Source of the DNA: Yersinia alsatica
GTDB taxonomy: Bacteria > Pseudomonadota > Gammaproteobacteria > Enterobacterales > Enterobacteriaceae
Length of the DNA: 64,000 bases
Reading direction: 5' to 3'
Assembly (NCBI RefSeq): GCF_902170305.1
Contig: NZ_CABHWW010000039.1
Coordinates: 62,001 to 126,000 of the forward strand
The translations under genes were made by a program, and so were the position numbers. The notes below the pieces were generated by a model, which saw nothing but the letters and a program-made list of their open reading frames with translations, ran no database searches and was not told the DNA's origin. Below are positions 9,861-20,115 of the stretch, piece by piece (within the stretch, counting starts at the first letter, position 1; every line of letters starts with the position of its first letter).

Positions 9861-12182
9861 ATGAAATTTAAACCAGCAATAAAACCCTATACCGGCGCGG
9901 CCGGTGGTTGGGGATCTCTTGAAGCCACCACCCGCTTTGTATTGGACAGCAAACAAGCCCTGAAAAATATTCGTAACTTGCTACGCGTCAATCAGGTTAA
10001 AGGTTTTGATTGCCCGGGCTGTGCCTGGGGCGATGACAACCACAGCACTTTCAGTTTTTGTGAAAATGGTGCCAAGGCCGTCAGTTGGGAAGCCACACGC
10101 AAAGCAGTTGAACCGCAATTCTTTGCCGAACATAGCCTGACCACTCTGCGCCAGCAAAGTGACTATTTCCTTGAATATCAAGGACGAATCACTCACCCGA
10201 TGCGCTATAACCGGCAAACTGACCGTTACCAGCCTATCAGTTGGCAAGCCGCCCTTGAGTTGATTGCCAAACATATTAATGGTCTGGATAGCCCCAATCA
10301 GCTGGAGCTGTATACCTCGGGCCGTGCCAGCAATGAAGCCTCCTACCTTTATCAATTATTTGGCCGCATGTTAGGGACCAATAACTTCCCTGACTGCTCA
10401 AATATGTGCCATGAAGCCAGCGGTAGCGGGCTAAAACAGAGTATTGGGGTCGGTAAAGGCACCATTCGCATGCAGGATTTTGAACGGGCTGATGCCATTT
10501 TTGTTTTCGGGCAGAATCCGGGCACCAACCACCCACGAATGCTGCACAGCTTGCGCCATGCCAAAGATCGCGGCGCGCGGATTGTGAGCTTTAATACCTT
10601 ACGTGAACGTGGATTAGAACGTTTTGCCGATCCACAAAATCCGCTTGAAATGTTGACGCCAAAATCCTCACCGATTAGCTCCGCCTATTTCCAGCCTAAT
10701 CTGGGCGGCGACATGGCGGCGGTCCGCGGGATGGTGAAAGCCCTGCTGGAAAGCCATCGTGAGCAACTGGCGCAAGGGGATGCTGGCCTATTCGACCAGG
10801 CATTTATTGCCGAGCAGACTCAAGGGATCGACGCCTATCTGGCGGCAGTCGATAACACCTCATGGGCGCAAATAACGCAACAATCCGGTCTGAGTGAGGA
10901 ACAAATACGCCATGCGGCTGATATTTATCAGCATGCTGAGCGCGTCATTGTGACTTGGGCCATGGGCGTGACACAGCATAAACACTCGGTGATAACCGTG
11001 CGCGAACTGGCCAATCTTCAGCTCTTGTTCGGCCAGCTCGGCAAGCCGGGCGCGGGTTTGTGCCCGGTTCGTGGTCACAGTAACGTGCAAGGCAACCGCA
11101 CCATGGGGATTGATGAAAAACCCTCAGCCGCCATGCTGGAGCGGTTAGGCCGTCACTTTGGCTTCACAGCACCGCAAGCGGCGGGCCACAACACGGTTGA
11201 AGCACTGGAAGCTATGCTGCGCGGTGAAGTCAAAGTGCTGATAGCGCTGGGGGGCAATCTGGCTGCTGCCGCGCCGGATACCGAACGCACCGCACAAGCC
11301 CTACGCAGTTGTGACCTGACCGTGCACATCAGTACCAAGCTCAACCGTAGCCACCTGATTACCGGTACTGAAGCCCTGATTTTACCGACCCTCGGGCGCA
11401 CCGAGCGCGATATGCAAGCCACGGGTTCACAATTTATTACCGTGGAAGACTCTTTCAGTATGGTGCATGCCTCGGAAGGTGTGGGGAAACCCTTGGCAGA
11501 TACCCAGCATTCAGAAACCGCCATTGTCTGTGGTATTGCCAATGCGGTTTTCGCCCAGCAACCGGCTCAAGGGAACGCGCTGAATTGGTTGGCATTGGCT
11601 GATGATTACAACCTTATCCGTGACCATATTGCCGCAACCATTCCCGGCTTTGATGATTTCAATGCGCGTTGCGAGCAGCCCGGTGGTTTCTATCTGGGAA
11701 ATGCGGCCGCTGAAATGCGTTTTGCTACCCCAAACGGTAAAGCCGAGTTTTGTGCCTCAGCACTGCCGGAGAGTCTATTCCCACAGATGGCTGGGGAGCC
11801 CGTCCCGTTTGTGTTGCAAACCCTGCGCTCCCATGATCAGTACAATACGACTATTTATGGCCTTGATGACCGCTATCGTGGGGTTTATGGGCAACGAGAA
11901 GTGCTATTTATTAATCCACAAGATTTAGCCGAATTACCACTGGAAGAAGGTGAATTGGTTGAAATTGAAACCCTGTGGCACGACGGTATCACTCGTAAGG
12001 TTAGCGGGTTCAAGTTAGTCAGCTATGATATTCCTCGTGGCAATCTGGCTGCCTATTACCCCGAAACCAATCCTCTGGTGCCGCTGTCCAGTTTTGGCGA
12101 TGAAACCCATACACCCACATCAAAATCAGTCCCGGTGACGGTACGGCGCTGGCAACAGCCACCATCGTTACGTATTGCCTGA
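9861..12182 (+). CDS. ydeP: FdhF/YdeP-family molybdopterin oxidoreductase
   Basis: 773 aa, close in length to E. coli YdeP (759 aa) and sharing its opening YTGAAGGWG, the FDCPGCAW motif (Cys51, Cys54), SNMCHE, GQNPGTNHPRM, RGHSNVQG and the RSHDQYNTTIYG C-terminal block. This is the formate-dehydrogenase-H-like family that binds bis-MGD. YdeP is linked to acid resistance in E. coli, but its substrate is not established. No formate dehydrogenase partner subunits are adjacent, and the gene appears monocistronic. The symbol is by similarity; orthology is likely, not proven. Confidence 0.82.
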   Translation: MKFKPAIKPYTGAAGGWGSLEATTRFVLDSKQALKNIRNLLRVNQVKGFDCPGCAWGDDNHSTFSFCENGAKAVSWEATRKAVEPQFFAEHSLTTLRQQSDYFLEYQGRITHPMRYNRQTDRYQPISWQAALELIAKHINGLDSPNQLELYTSGRASNEASYLYQLFGRMLGTNNFPDCSNMCHEASGSGLKQSIGVGKGTIRMQDFERADAIFVFGQNPGTNHPRMLHSLRHAKDRGARIVSFNTLRERGLERFADPQNPLEMLTPKSSPISSAYFQPNLGGDMAAVRGMVKALLESHREQLAQGDAGLFDQAFIAEQTQGIDAYLAAVDNTSWAQITQQSGLSEEQIRHAADIYQHAERVIVTWAMGVTQHKHSVITVRELANLQLLFGQLGKPGAGLCPVRGHSNVQGNRTMGIDEKPSAAMLERLGRHFGFTAPQAAGHNTVEALEAMLRGEVKVLIALGGNLAAAAPDTERTAQALRSCDLTVHISTKLNRSHLITGTEALILPTLGRTERDMQATGSQFITVEDSFSMVHASEGVGKPLADTQHSETAIVCGIANAVFAQQPAQGNALNWLALADDYNLIRDHIAATIPGFDDFNARCEQPGGFYLGNAAAEMRFATPNGKAEFCASALPESLFPQMAGEPVPFVLQTLRSHDQYNTTIYGLDDRYRGVYGQREVLFINPQDLAELPLEEGELVEIETLWHDGITRKVSGFKLVSYDIPRGNLAAYYPETNPLVPLSSFGDETHTPTSKSVPVTVRRWQQPPSLRIA

Positions 12183-12347
12183 CGTTACGTATTTTGCCTG
12201 AATAGAATAGAACTGGGGCAATGGACATGCCCTAATCTTTATCAGGGAATTGCTCTCTAAGGTGATATGCCGCTTGCCCGATGGGGCTGATTCGCGTAAA
12301 ACTGTCAGCCGGATTAATCCCACTCACTACACCATTCACTGGACGAT

Positions 12348-14282
12348 ATGTTTCAAGATAACCCGCTGCTGGCGCAGCTAAAACAGCAACTTCACACTCA
12401 GACTCCACGCGTCGAAGGCGTCGTAAAAGGGACTGAGAAAGGCTTTGGCTTTCTTGAGGTAGATGGGCAGAAAAGTTACTTTATTCCGCCACCACAGATG
12501 AAGAAAGTCATGCACGGCGATCGGATTATTGCCACCTTGCATACCGATAAAGATCGTGAGATTGCTGAGCCGGAAACACTGGTTGAGCCATTTTTATCGC
12601 GCTTTGTTGGCCGAGTGCAGAGAAAAGACGACCGCCTATCTATTGTGCCTGACCATCCTCTGTTGCGTGATGCCATCCAATGCCGTCCGGTGCGTGAATT
12701 AACCCACGACTTCCAGAATGGTGATTGGGCGGTGGCTGAAATGCGTCGCCATCCATTAAAAGGTGATCGCGTCTTTAATGCTGATCTGACGGCCTTTATC
12801 ACCAATGGTGAAGATCATTTCGTCCCTTGGTGGGTCACCTTGGCGCGCCATAATCTGGAACGCGAAGCGCCAGTGATGGTTGAGTCATCCCTGCATGATA
12901 CTGATCTTCAACGTGAAGATTTAACCGCACTTAATTTTGTCACTATTGACAGCGCCAGCACCGAAGACATGGATGATGCGTTGCATGTGGCAGACAAAGG
13001 CGACGGTTCCCTGCTGTTGACCATTGCTATCGCCGACCCGACGGCTTATGTCGATGAAAACAGTGAGTTGGATTTAATTGCCCGCAAACGTGCTTTTACC
13101 AACTATCTGCCGGGCTTTAATATCCCGATGCTGCCGCGGGATTTATCTGACAATCTCTGCTCATTGCGCCCCAATGAGCGCCGCCCGGTATTGGTGTGCC
13201 GCGTGACCATTGCGGCCGATGGCGCGCTGGGTAATGATATTCACTTCTCTGCCGCGTGGGTCGAGTCCAAAGCCAAACTAGTTTATGACGAGGTTTCAGA
13301 CTGGTTAGAGGGCCAAGGTGACTGGCAACCACAAAATGCCGCTATCGCCGAGCAAATCACCCTGCTGAAACGCGTGTGTGAAGCCCGCAGTAACTGGCGT
13401 CAACAGCATGCATTAGTGTTTAAAGACCGCCCTGACTACCGCTTCCTGTTGGGTGAAAAAGGCGAAGTGCTGGATATTATTGTTGAGCATCGCCGCATCG
13501 CCAACCGGATTGTTGAAGAGTGCATGATTGCCGCTAACGTCTGCGCAGCCATAGCTCTGCGGGATAATCTCGGTTTTGGCATTTACAACGTGCATACCGG
13601 TTTTGATCCGGCGCTGGTTGAGCAAGCAGCCAATGTACTGCAAGCCAATGGGGTGGAAGCTGACCCACAAGCCCTGCTGACATTGCCGGGCTTCTGCGAG
13701 TTGCGTCGCCATCTTGATGCCTTACCGACTCAATTCCTCGACAGCCGCATTCGTCGTTTCCAGACTTTCGCTGAAATCAGCACCGTTCCTGGCCCTCATT
13801 TCGGTTTGGGGCTTGAAGCTTATGCCACCTGGACATCGCCAATTCGTAAATACGGCGATATGGTTAATCATCGTCTGCTGAAAGCGATTATTACTGGCCA
13901 GCAAGCAGAAAAACCGCAGGATGAAATTACGGTGCAATTGGCCGAACGCCGCCGGTTGAATCGTATGGCTGAACGCGATGTCGGTGACTGGTTGTATGCC
14001 CGTTATCTCCAGCCGCAAGCTGGGACTGATACGCGCTTCCCAGCAGAGATTATTGACGTAACTCGTGGCGGCCTGCGGGTTCGCTTGCTGGATAACGGCG
14101 CGGTGGCCTTTATTCCTGCTCCCTTTATTCATGCAGTGCGTGATGAGATGGTGTGTAGCCAAGAAACTGGCACGGTGCAAATCAAAGGTGAAACGGTTTA
14201 TAGCCAGAGTGACAAAATTGAAGTGCGAATTGCCGAAGTGCGCATGGAAACCCGTAATGTGGTGGCCCGCCCTGTCATTTGA
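12348..14282 (+). CDS. rnb: Exoribonuclease II (RNase II)
   Basis: 644 aa, the same length as E. coli RNase II. It degrades single-stranded RNA 3' to 5' in the cytoplasm. N-terminal cold-shock-like RNA-binding domains precede the RNB domain, where the metal-binding acidic residues Asp201, 207, 209 and 210 lie in [13 protein letters not shown]. The C-terminal S1 domain covers about 560-640. Monocistronic, with its own Rho-independent terminator. Confidence 0.98.
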   Translation: MFQDNPLLAQLKQQLHTQTPRVEGVVKGTEKGFGFLEVDGQKSYFIPPPQMKKVMHGDRIIATLHTDKDREIAEPETLVEPFLSRFVGRVQRKDDRLSIVPDHPLLRDAIQCRPVRELTHDFQNGDWAVAEMRRHPLKGDRVFNADLTAFITNGEDHFVPWWVTLARHNLEREAPVMVESSLHDTDLQREDLTALNFVTIDSASTEDMDDALHVADKGDGSLLLTIAIADPTAYVDENSELDLIARKRAFTNYLPGFNIPMLPRDLSDNLCSLRPNERRPVLVCRVTIAADGALGNDIHFSAAWVESKAKLVYDEVSDWLEGQGDWQPQNAAIAEQITLLKRVCEARSNWRQQHALVFKDRPDYRFLLGEKGEVLDIIVEHRRIANRIVEECMIAANVCAAIALRDNLGFGIYNVHTGFDPALVEQAANVLQANGVEADPQALLTLPGFCELRRHLDALPTQFLDSRIRRFQTFAEISTVPGPHFGLGLEAYATWTSPIRKYGDMVNHRLLKAIITGQQAEKPQDEITVQLAERRRLNRMAERDVGDWLYARYLQPQAGTDTRFPAEIIDVTRGGLRVRLLDNGAVAFIPAPFIHAVRDEMVCSQETGTVQIKGETVYSQSDKIEVRIAEVRMETRNVVARPVI

Positions 14283-14305
14283 TAGTTAATTGGCAGCAAA
14301 CTGAT

Positions 14306-14336
14306 AAGCCGTGGTTAACATCCCACGGCTTTTTTA
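14306..14336 (+). terminator. Rho-independent terminator of rnb
   Basis: Stem GCCGTGG/CCACGGC with an 8-nt loop followed directly by a T-run (CTTTTTTA), 24 bp after the rnb stop. Confidence 0.9.
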
Positions 14337-14563
14337 TTGCCTTTTTCCATCGCCAATAGACTGCAAGATGCCGGTCACATGTCACAATATGTAAGTAAAT
14401 GATACTAAGCATGAGTTAAAAACAAATAGCCCATCACATTTCTCACTTCCGCTACTTTTCTTTCACATTAAAGCTCCTATGTTAAATAACCGTTACAGCC
14501 TACTTAATTCTACAGGCATCGATAACCGTGAAATCCCCCAACATAACGAAGGAGTCGTTACCC

Positions 14564-16630
14564 ATGAAAAACGTCAAGACTGTCGTCATATGGCTGACCG
14601 TGGCGTTAATTGGCGCATTTGCCTTTGCCATGCTAGCCCTGAGCCGGGGTGAGCATGTCAATGCCATCTGGCTAGTGATTGCCTCAGTAGCTTGTTACAG
14701 CATCGCTTACCGCTTTTACAGCCTCTTTATTGCCAAGAATGTGTTTGAGTTAGATGATCGGCGGCTTACGCCAGCGGAGCGGCGCAATGACGGGCTGGAC
14801 TATGTCCCGACCAACAAATGGGTGCTCTTTGGTCACCACTTTGCGGCTATTGCTGGCGCTGGGCCATTAGTTGGGCCCATTTTGGCGGCACAAATGGGCT
14901 TCTTGCCCGGCACTATCTGGATTCTGGTTGGGGTGATGATGGCGGGTGCGGTACAGGACTTCCTGATCCTGTTTATCTCTACCCGTCGTGATGGCCGCTC
15001 TTTGGGGGAGATGGCGAAACAAGAATTGGGGGCTTTTGCGGGCGTTATCACCATGCTGGGGGCCTTGGGGGTGATGATTATCATCCTGTCCGCACTGGCA
15101 TTAGTGGTGGTTAAAGCACTGGCCGATAGCCCTTGGGGTCTGTTTACCATTGCCGCTACCATCCCCATCGCCCTGTTTATGGGCGTGTATATGCGTTTTC
15201 TGCGCCCGGGTAAAATTGCTGAAGTGTCATTAATTGGTTTTGTGTTAATGATGGCCGCAATTATTTACGGCGGGAATATTGCCGCCCATCCATATTGGGG
15301 GCCATTCTTCACCTTGCATGGCACCACATTGACTTGGGTATTGGTTATCTATGGCTTTATTGCTTCAGTATTACCCGTGTGGCTATTGCTGGCGCCGCGC
15401 GATTACCTGTCAACCTTCCTAAAGATTGGCGTCATTATTGGTCTGGCGGTGGGCATTGTATTCGCCATGCCAGAGATGAAAATGCCAGCGGTGTCGCGCT
15501 TTATTGATGGTAGCGGCCCAGTATTCTCCGGCAGCTTATTCCCGTTCCTGTTTATCACCATCGCCTGTGGCGCGATTTCGGGCTTCCATGCTTTAGTGGC
15601 CAGTGGCACCACACCGAAACTGATTGAGCGCGAAAGTCATACGCGCTTTATCGGCTATGGCGCAATGTTGATGGAATCCTTCGTGGCCATCATGGCGTTA
15701 ATCTGTGCCTCGGTGATTGATCCGGGTGTTTACTTCGCCATGAACTCACCCGCCGCCTTAATTGGTACCACGGTAGAGAGTGCCTCGCTGGCCATCAACA
15801 GCTGGGGATTTGTGGTCACACCTGAAATCTTGACCATGATTGCCAAAGATGTGGGCGAAAACTCTATTCTATCTCGTGCTGGCGGTGCGCCAACCTTCGC
15901 CGTGGGAATGGCACACATCATCAGTGAAGTCTTTAATAGCCGTAACATGATGGCCTTCTGGTATCACTTTGCCATTCTATTCGAAGCCATGTTTATTCTG
16001 ACCGCAGTGGATGCCGGTACCCGTGCTTGCCGCTTTATGGTGCAGGATTTGGTGGGCGTGGTAGTGCCGAGTTTGGCGAATAACCGTTCATGGTTTGGTA
16101 ACTTGTCCGGCACCACCGTAGCAGTTGCTTGCTGGGGCTTCTTTGTTTACCAAGGCGTGGTCGACCCACTGGGCGGGATCAATACCTTGTGGCCGCTATT
16201 CGGTATCGGTAACCAGATGCTGGCCTCAATGGCGCTGATTTTAGGTACTGTGGTCCTGTTTAAAATGAAGAAGCAGCGCTATGCTTGGGTAACCATCCTA
16301 CCAACCATTTGGCTGTTTATTACTTCAATGACGGCAGGCTGGCAGAAGATATTCCATGAAAAACCGAGTATTGGCTTCTTGGCTCAAGCGAAGAAATTCT
16401 CTGCGGGTGTCGAGCAAGGGGTGCTAATTGCGCCAGCCAAGAGCATTAAGGACATGGAAACCATTGTGTTTAACAACCAGATCAACGCCGCTTTATGTGC
16501 TTTCTTCATGTTGGTGGCGGTGACTATGCTGATTTCATCTTTCTTTGTGGTGCGGCGTGCGCTGAAATCCAGCAAGCCAACCACCCATGAGACGGAAGTT
16601 GTGTGGCGTGAGGAGACGGCTCGTGGCTAA
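14564..16630 (+). CDS. cstA: CstA-family transporter (carbon starvation / pyruvate or peptide uptake)
   Basis: 688 aa from the ATG at 14564, which has AAGGAG at 14549-14554; an upstream in-frame GTG (14528) has no such site. The CstA/BtsT family is an inner-membrane carrier of about 700 aa with some 16-18 spans. Signatures seen are NDGLDYVPTNKWVLFGHHFA, GAGPLVGPILAAQMG, LLAPRDYLSTFLK and GVVDPLGGINTLWPLFG. CstA is tied to peptide uptake under carbon starvation and BtsT to pyruvate uptake; sequence alone does not choose between them, and the symbol marks the family. The 3' end overlaps the small downstream gene. Confidence 0.85.
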   Translation: MKNVKTVVIWLTVALIGAFAFAMLALSRGEHVNAIWLVIASVACYSIAYRFYSLFIAKNVFELDDRRLTPAERRNDGLDYVPTNKWVLFGHHFAAIAGAGPLVGPILAAQMGFLPGTIWILVGVMMAGAVQDFLILFISTRRDGRSLGEMAKQELGAFAGVITMLGALGVMIIILSALALVVVKALADSPWGLFTIAATIPIALFMGVYMRFLRPGKIAEVSLIGFVLMMAAIIYGGNIAAHPYWGPFFTLHGTTLTWVLVIYGFIASVLPVWLLLAPRDYLSTFLKIGVIIGLAVGIVFAMPEMKMPAVSRFIDGSGPVFSGSLFPFLFITIACGAISGFHALVASGTTPKLIERESHTRFIGYGAMLMESFVAIMALICASVIDPGVYFAMNSPAALIGTTVESASLAINSWGFVVTPEILTMIAKDVGENSILSRAGGAPTFAVGMAHIISEVFNSRNMMAFWYHFAILFEAMFILTAVDAGTRACRFMVQDLVGVVVPSLANNRSWFGNLSGTTVAVACWGFFVYQGVVDPLGGINTLWPLFGIGNQMLASMALILGTVVLFKMKKQRYAWVTILPTIWLFITSMTAGWQKIFHEKPSIGFLAQAKKFSAGVEQGVLIAPAKSIKDMETIVFNNQINAALCAFFMLVAVTMLISSFFVVRRALKSSKPTTHETEVVWREETARG

Positions 16631-16958
16631 TGCAGGTATACCGCTGCGTACGCGGCAAACGAATCTTTTACAAAACAAGCAATTGCTTACTGGGCCACGG
16701 CAGATTACGCGCTGCATCCCGCTGATTCCGCGGGTCACTCACCCCACCACGCTGCGGGCTTGGGCGCGGTTGATTGCACATCGCGTGGCGCAAAGCTTCC
16801 GTTTAATGGTGGGAGTTCAGGATTATGGCAACTATGTTAATCATATGCGCCGCCATCATCCAGAAACACCGCCAATGAGCGAACGGGATTTCCATCGTTA
16901 TTGTCTCGATGCGCGTTTCCCCAGCAAGGCCGGTAAACTCGGTAAGTGCCCTTGCTAG
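16623..16958 (+). CDS. YbdD/YjiX (DUF466) small protein, with atypical N-terminal extension
   Basis: The last 65 residues (THPTTLRAWARLIAHRV, then VGVQDYGNYVNHMRRHHP, ending CPC) match the roughly 65-aa YbdD/YjiX family that always follows cstA-type genes. No ATG lies near the family's normal start. The best start is GTG 16623, with GAGGAG just upstream and an 8-nt overlap with cstA, giving 111 aa with an extra basic N-terminus of about 40 residues. An ATG at 16587 in the same frame is deeper inside cstA. The function of the family is unknown; constant pairing suggests a role with the transporter. Confidence 0.72.
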   Translation: MANAGIPLRTRQTNLLQNKQLLTGPRQITRCIPLIPRVTHPTTLRAWARLIAHRVAQSFRLMVGVQDYGNYVNHMRRHHPETPPMSERDFHRYCLDARFPSKAGKLGKCPC

Positions 16959-16985
16959 CATACAGTATTAAATAAGTGACATCGT

Positions 16986-17018
16986 AACGCCCTGTTGATC
17001 GTTAACAGGGCGTTTTCT
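16986..17018 (+). terminator. Rho-independent terminator of the cstA unit
   Basis: Arms AACGCCCTGTT/AACAGGGCGTT (11 bp) with a short loop, then TTTTCTT. 27 bp downstream of the small gene. Confidence 0.9.
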
Positions 17019-17049
17019 TAATAGCAGTCCGTGATGATAGCCAATAAAA

Positions 17050-17715
17050 CTAGCTCAGAATGGCGCTACCAAAGGCTCCCTGCCAATCATGCTCAAACTG
17101 CTCCACTGCCGCTTTTACTGCCGGTGTGCTGATAAACTGCTCGGCAACATCAACCGGGATAGTCACCGACTGGCAACCGGCCAGCAGGCAATCAAGCACC
17201 TGCCGCGGGGTGCGGAAACTGGCAGCCAGCACTTTCGCGCCCGGCGCATGTAAGGTCAGCAGCTGTTGTAGCTCGCGCACCATCGCAATGCCATCCCCGC
17301 CCTGAGCATCCAGCCGATTAACGTATGGCGCGACATATTCAGCGCCCGCTAATGCGGATAGCAAACCTTGCCCGGCACCATATACCGCGGTACCTAAGGT
17401 CGGAATCGACATAGCTTTCAATTTCTTGATTGCGGCCAAGCCTTCAGCGGTTGCCGGAACTTTTATCACTAAACCGGGGACTCGCTGCGACAACAACACC
17501 GCCTCAGAGACCATCAGCTCACTGTCGCTGGCCAACACCTGAGCAAAAAGTTTACCGGTGCCACCCAGCGCATCACGCAGCGCAGGTAACACTTCCCAGA
17601 TAGGTTTGCCCGCTTTTGCCAAAATACTTGGATTGGTGGTGACGCCCTGCAATGGCAATACACGCGCCAGGCGTTTTACTGCGGCCACATCTGCTGTGTC
17701 GAGATAAAGCTCCAT
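17050..17715 (-). CDS. fsaA: Fructose-6-phosphate aldolase (transaldolase-like)
   Basis: 221 aa. It interconverts fructose-6-P with dihydroxyacetone and glyceraldehyde-3-P. The Schiff-base Lys85 is in VIKVPAT, the GVTTNPSI block starts at residue 24, and the C-terminus DWQGAFG matches FsaA. Strong GGAGG ribosome-binding site 5 bp before the ATG. Divergent from the DeoR-type gene yciT across 159 bp; DeoR-family repressors often control an adjacent sugar-phosphate gene, so regulation of fsaA by YciT is a testable inference. Confidence 0.94.
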   Translation of the reverse strand: MELYLDTADVAAVKRLARVLPLQGVTTNPSILAKAGKPIWEVLPALRDALGGTGKLFAQVLASDSELMVSEAVLLSQRVPGLVIKVPATAEGLAAIKKLKAMSIPTLGTAVYGAGQGLLSALAGAEYVAPYVNRLDAQGGDGIAMVRELQQLLTLHAPGAKVLAASFRTPRQVLDCLLAGCQSVTIPVDVAEQFISTPAVKAAVEQFEHDWQGAFGSAILS

Positions 17716-17821
17716 AAAAACCTCCGGGATTATTTAAAACGGATAGATTAACCAAGAATCATTAGCCGCAATCATAGACCAGCCATCAAGCAATAATGTG
17801 ATCCTTATCAAACATCTTTCA

Positions 17822-17860
17822 TTCGAAAGTAAATTACACTTCAAACGAAAGTTTATTTAC
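17822..17860. promoter_or_regulatory. Candidate DeoR-family (YciT) operator: direct repeats
   Basis: CGAAAGTAAATTAC (17824-17837) and CGAAAGTTTATTTAC (17846-17860) are near-identical direct repeats, 22 bp start to start, about two helical turns. They end 14 bp before the yciT ATG in the fsaA-yciT divergent region. Many DeoR-family proteins bind repeated TTCG/CGAA-containing elements next to their own gene. Confidence 0.5.
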
Positions 17861-17874
17861 TCGGCGGGAATGCA

Positions 17875-18621
17875 ATGAACTTAAGACAGCAATCAATTAT
17901 ACAGTTAGTAAATGATCGACAACGCATTAGCGTCAGTGAATTGGCTCAGGCAAATCAGGTTTCTGAAGTGACCATCCGTCAGGATCTCAATCTGTTAGAG
18001 AAGCGCGGCTTGCTCAAGCGCGTGCATGGGTCGGCTGTCGCCCTGCAAAGTGATGATGTCGATGTCCGCATGATGAGCCATTTCGCTACCAAGCAGAAAC
18101 TGGCCAATCATGCCGCCTCGCTGGTTAATGACGGCGAAACTATTTTTATTGAAAGTGGCAGTAGCAACGCCCTGCTGGCCCATAAGCTGGCACAGCGCCC
18201 CGGCATTACACTGGTGACGGTGAGTGGCTATATTGCCCGACAGCTAAAAGACTCCGCCTGCGAGGTCATTTTGCTTGGCGGGATTTATCAGAAGAAAAGT
18301 GACAGTATGGTCGGCCCATTGACGCAACTCTGTCTGCGTCATGTGCATTTTAGTAAAGCGTTTATCGGCATCGATGGTTACCAGCCCAATGCCGGATTTA
18401 CCGGACGTGACATGCTGCGAGCCGAGGTTATTAACAGCGTGTTGGCTAAAGGTGCCGAAAATATCATTCTGGCTGATGCATCAAAATTTGGTCAGGTACA
18501 TCAAAACTCATTGGCTCCGCTGTCGTCCATTAGTCGGGTCATCACGGATAACCGCCTGCCGACAGTTTATCAGCAACAGCTCATTGCCCAAGGAATTCAA
18601 GTCGATATCCTCAGCGAATAA
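17875..18621 (+). CDS. yciT: DeoR-family transcriptional regulator YciT
   Basis: 248 aa. N-terminal HTH (residues about 18-40, ending [16 protein letters not shown]) and a C-terminal DeoR sugar-phosphate sensor domain ([50 protein letters not shown]). Length and blocks agree with E. coli YciT, which also sits near osmB. Probably a repressor responding to a phosphorylated sugar; the ligand is not known to me. Confidence 0.88.
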   Translation: MNLRQQSIIQLVNDRQRISVSELAQANQVSEVTIRQDLNLLEKRGLLKRVHGSAVALQSDDVDVRMMSHFATKQKLANHAASLVNDGETIFIESGSSNALLAHKLAQRPGITLVTVSGYIARQLKDSACEVILLGGIYQKKSDSMVGPLTQLCLRHVHFSKAFIGIDGYQPNAGFTGRDMLRAEVINSVLAKGAENIILADASKFGQVHQNSLAPLSSISRVITDNRLPTVYQQQLIAQGIQVDILSE

Positions 18622-18677
18622 GCATTCGTGGCTAAAACAGGCAGCAAAGCAAAACAACAATCTTCGGAGTCACAGCA

Positions 18678-18926
18678 ATGGCAGATATTACTTTCACTCG
18701 CGAGCAGACTCAGCGCATGGCGCATAAGATCCAACGCTATATGGAACAAGAACATAACTTTGAATTGGAAGATTTTGATGCGGAGTTTTTATTGCAATTT
18801 ATCAGCCGTGAGTTAGGTGCTCATTATTACAATCAAGGCGTCAATGATGCGATTGCACAGGTTGAGGCCAAAATGCTGGATATCACGGACTCGATACTAT
18901 GGCTGGAAAAACCCGTGCAAGACTAA
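18678..18926 (+). CDS. DUF2164 family protein
   Basis: 82 aa, soluble and acidic. The pattern MADITFTREQTQRMAHKIQ, then ELEDFDAEFLLQFIS and GAHYYNQGVNDA matches the short DUF2164 family, function unknown. GGAG lies 8 bp before the ATG. 56 bp downstream of yciT on the same strand and possibly co-transcribed; convergent with araD. Confidence 0.8.
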   Translation: MADITFTREQTQRMAHKIQRYMEQEHNFELEDFDAEFLLQFISRELGAHYYNQGVNDAIAQVEAKMLDITDSILWLEKPVQD

Positions 18927-18951
18927 GCCCGGGTTCGCCAGAATAGCCAGA

Positions 18952-19647
18952 CTATTGCCCGTAATAGGCATTTTTCCCGTGTTTACGCAGATAGTGCTTA
19001 TCCAATAGCTGCGGCTGCATATCCGCTAATTGTGGGTTCAACTGGCGTGAGAAAATCCCCATATAGGCCAGTTCCTCTAATACCACGGCGTTATGTACCG
19101 CATTATCAGCACTGCTTCCCCAAGCAAATGGCCCGTGTGAGTTGACTAACACCGCGGGCACATCTTCCGGCTTAATCCCGCGCTCATGGAAGGTTTTGAC
19201 AATCACATTGCCTGTTTCCCATTCATAACGGCCAGCAATCTCTTCTGCGGTCATCAGGCGGGTACAGGGAATGGTGCCGTAGAAATAATCCGCATGAGTG
19301 GTTCCCCAAGCGGGCAAATCCAAACCAGCTTGTGCCCAGATGGTGGCATGGCGCGAATGGGTATGCACAATGCCGCCAATCTGAGGGAAATTAAGGTAAA
19401 GCACCCGATGGGTATCAGTATCAGACGAAGGCTTCTTGCTGCCCTCCACCACTTTGCCGCTCTCCAACTCGACCACCACCATGTCATCGACCGTCATCAC
19501 GTCATATTCCACACCCGACGGTTTAATCACCAACAGACCTGTTTGCCGGTCGACGGCACTGACATTCCCCCAAGTGAAGGTGACCAGATTATGGCGCGGC
19601 AGCGCCAGATTAGCGGCTAGCACCTGCTGCTTCAGTTCGTTGAGCAT
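18952..19647 (-). CDS. araD: L-ribulose-5-phosphate 4-epimerase
   Basis: 231 aa, the same length as E. coli AraD. It converts L-ribulose-5-P to D-xylulose-5-P with a divalent metal. Metal ligands His95 and His97 ([10 protein letters not shown]) and His171 (NSHGPFAWG) are present, along with the aldolase-fold [10 protein letters not shown] start and the [15 protein letters not shown] end. UlaF and SgbE are close paralogues, but the C-terminus fits AraD best. No araB, araA or araC is next to it, so it is an orphan here. Confidence 0.9.
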   Translation of the reverse strand: MLNELKQQVLAANLALPRHNLVTFTWGNVSAVDRQTGLLVIKPSGVEYDVMTVDDMVVVELESGKVVEGSKKPSSDTDTHRVLYLNFPQIGGIVHTHSRHATIWAQAGLDLPAWGTTHADYFYGTIPCTRLMTAEEIAGRYEWETGNVIVKTFHERGIKPEDVPAVLVNSHGPFAWGSSADNAVHNAVVLEELAYMGIFSRQLNPQLADMQPQLLDKHYLRKHGKNAYYGQ

Positions 19648-20115
19648 CGTCGTATCCTGAATAACGGAATTTGTCTCATTTTCAGCGCCACGGGTCAGAA
19701 CCGGTATGGGGGAAATAGCTATAAACTGCGTGCAGATCGGCTGGAAAATGCAGTCTGAGAGATCGACAGATCAAGATGAGGAACTTTGTTTAGTGCGGAC
19801 AACAGGTTAAAGGGTCAGATAATCCTTAATTTCGCCTTGGCTCGGCCAAATTAAGACTATTTACCTATTAAATGATTCACGGGCATTTATACTGGTTTAT
19901 ATCGGCGACAAAACGAGTTTTTAGCATTAATCGCGAATTTAAATCAAAAAGACGTTTTTTATTCCAAACACTAACACAAGAAGACCTCGGCTAAAATTGA
20001 TTCAATGCCTATACTTAGTAAGGTAAGTTCAATGTGATACGTATGGATTAGGATATATAGACTGAATGAATGTTTCCTGCTCTATCCGTATTAAGCCAAC
20101 GTCAGGAGAATTATT
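19648..20115. other. 468-bp divergent control region of araD and osmB
   Basis: No ORF supported. The right half is AT-rich and should contain the osmB promoter; the left half should contain the araD promoter. No clear AraC or CRP site could be assigned by eye. Confidence 0.5.
20008..20017 (+). promoter_or_regulatory. Possible sigma-S type -10 for osmB
   Basis: CCTATACTTA contains CTATACT, the extended -10 favoured by RpoS, about 100 bp before osmB. No sigma-70 -35 lies 17 bp upstream, which suits RpoS. OsmB is RpoS-dependent in E. coli; the assignment here is inference. Confidence 0.4.

Noticed and set aside
14341-14527. Possible CRP site upstream of cstA
   Set aside because: TCACAT half-sites are present but no properly spaced TGTGA partner, so not annotated.
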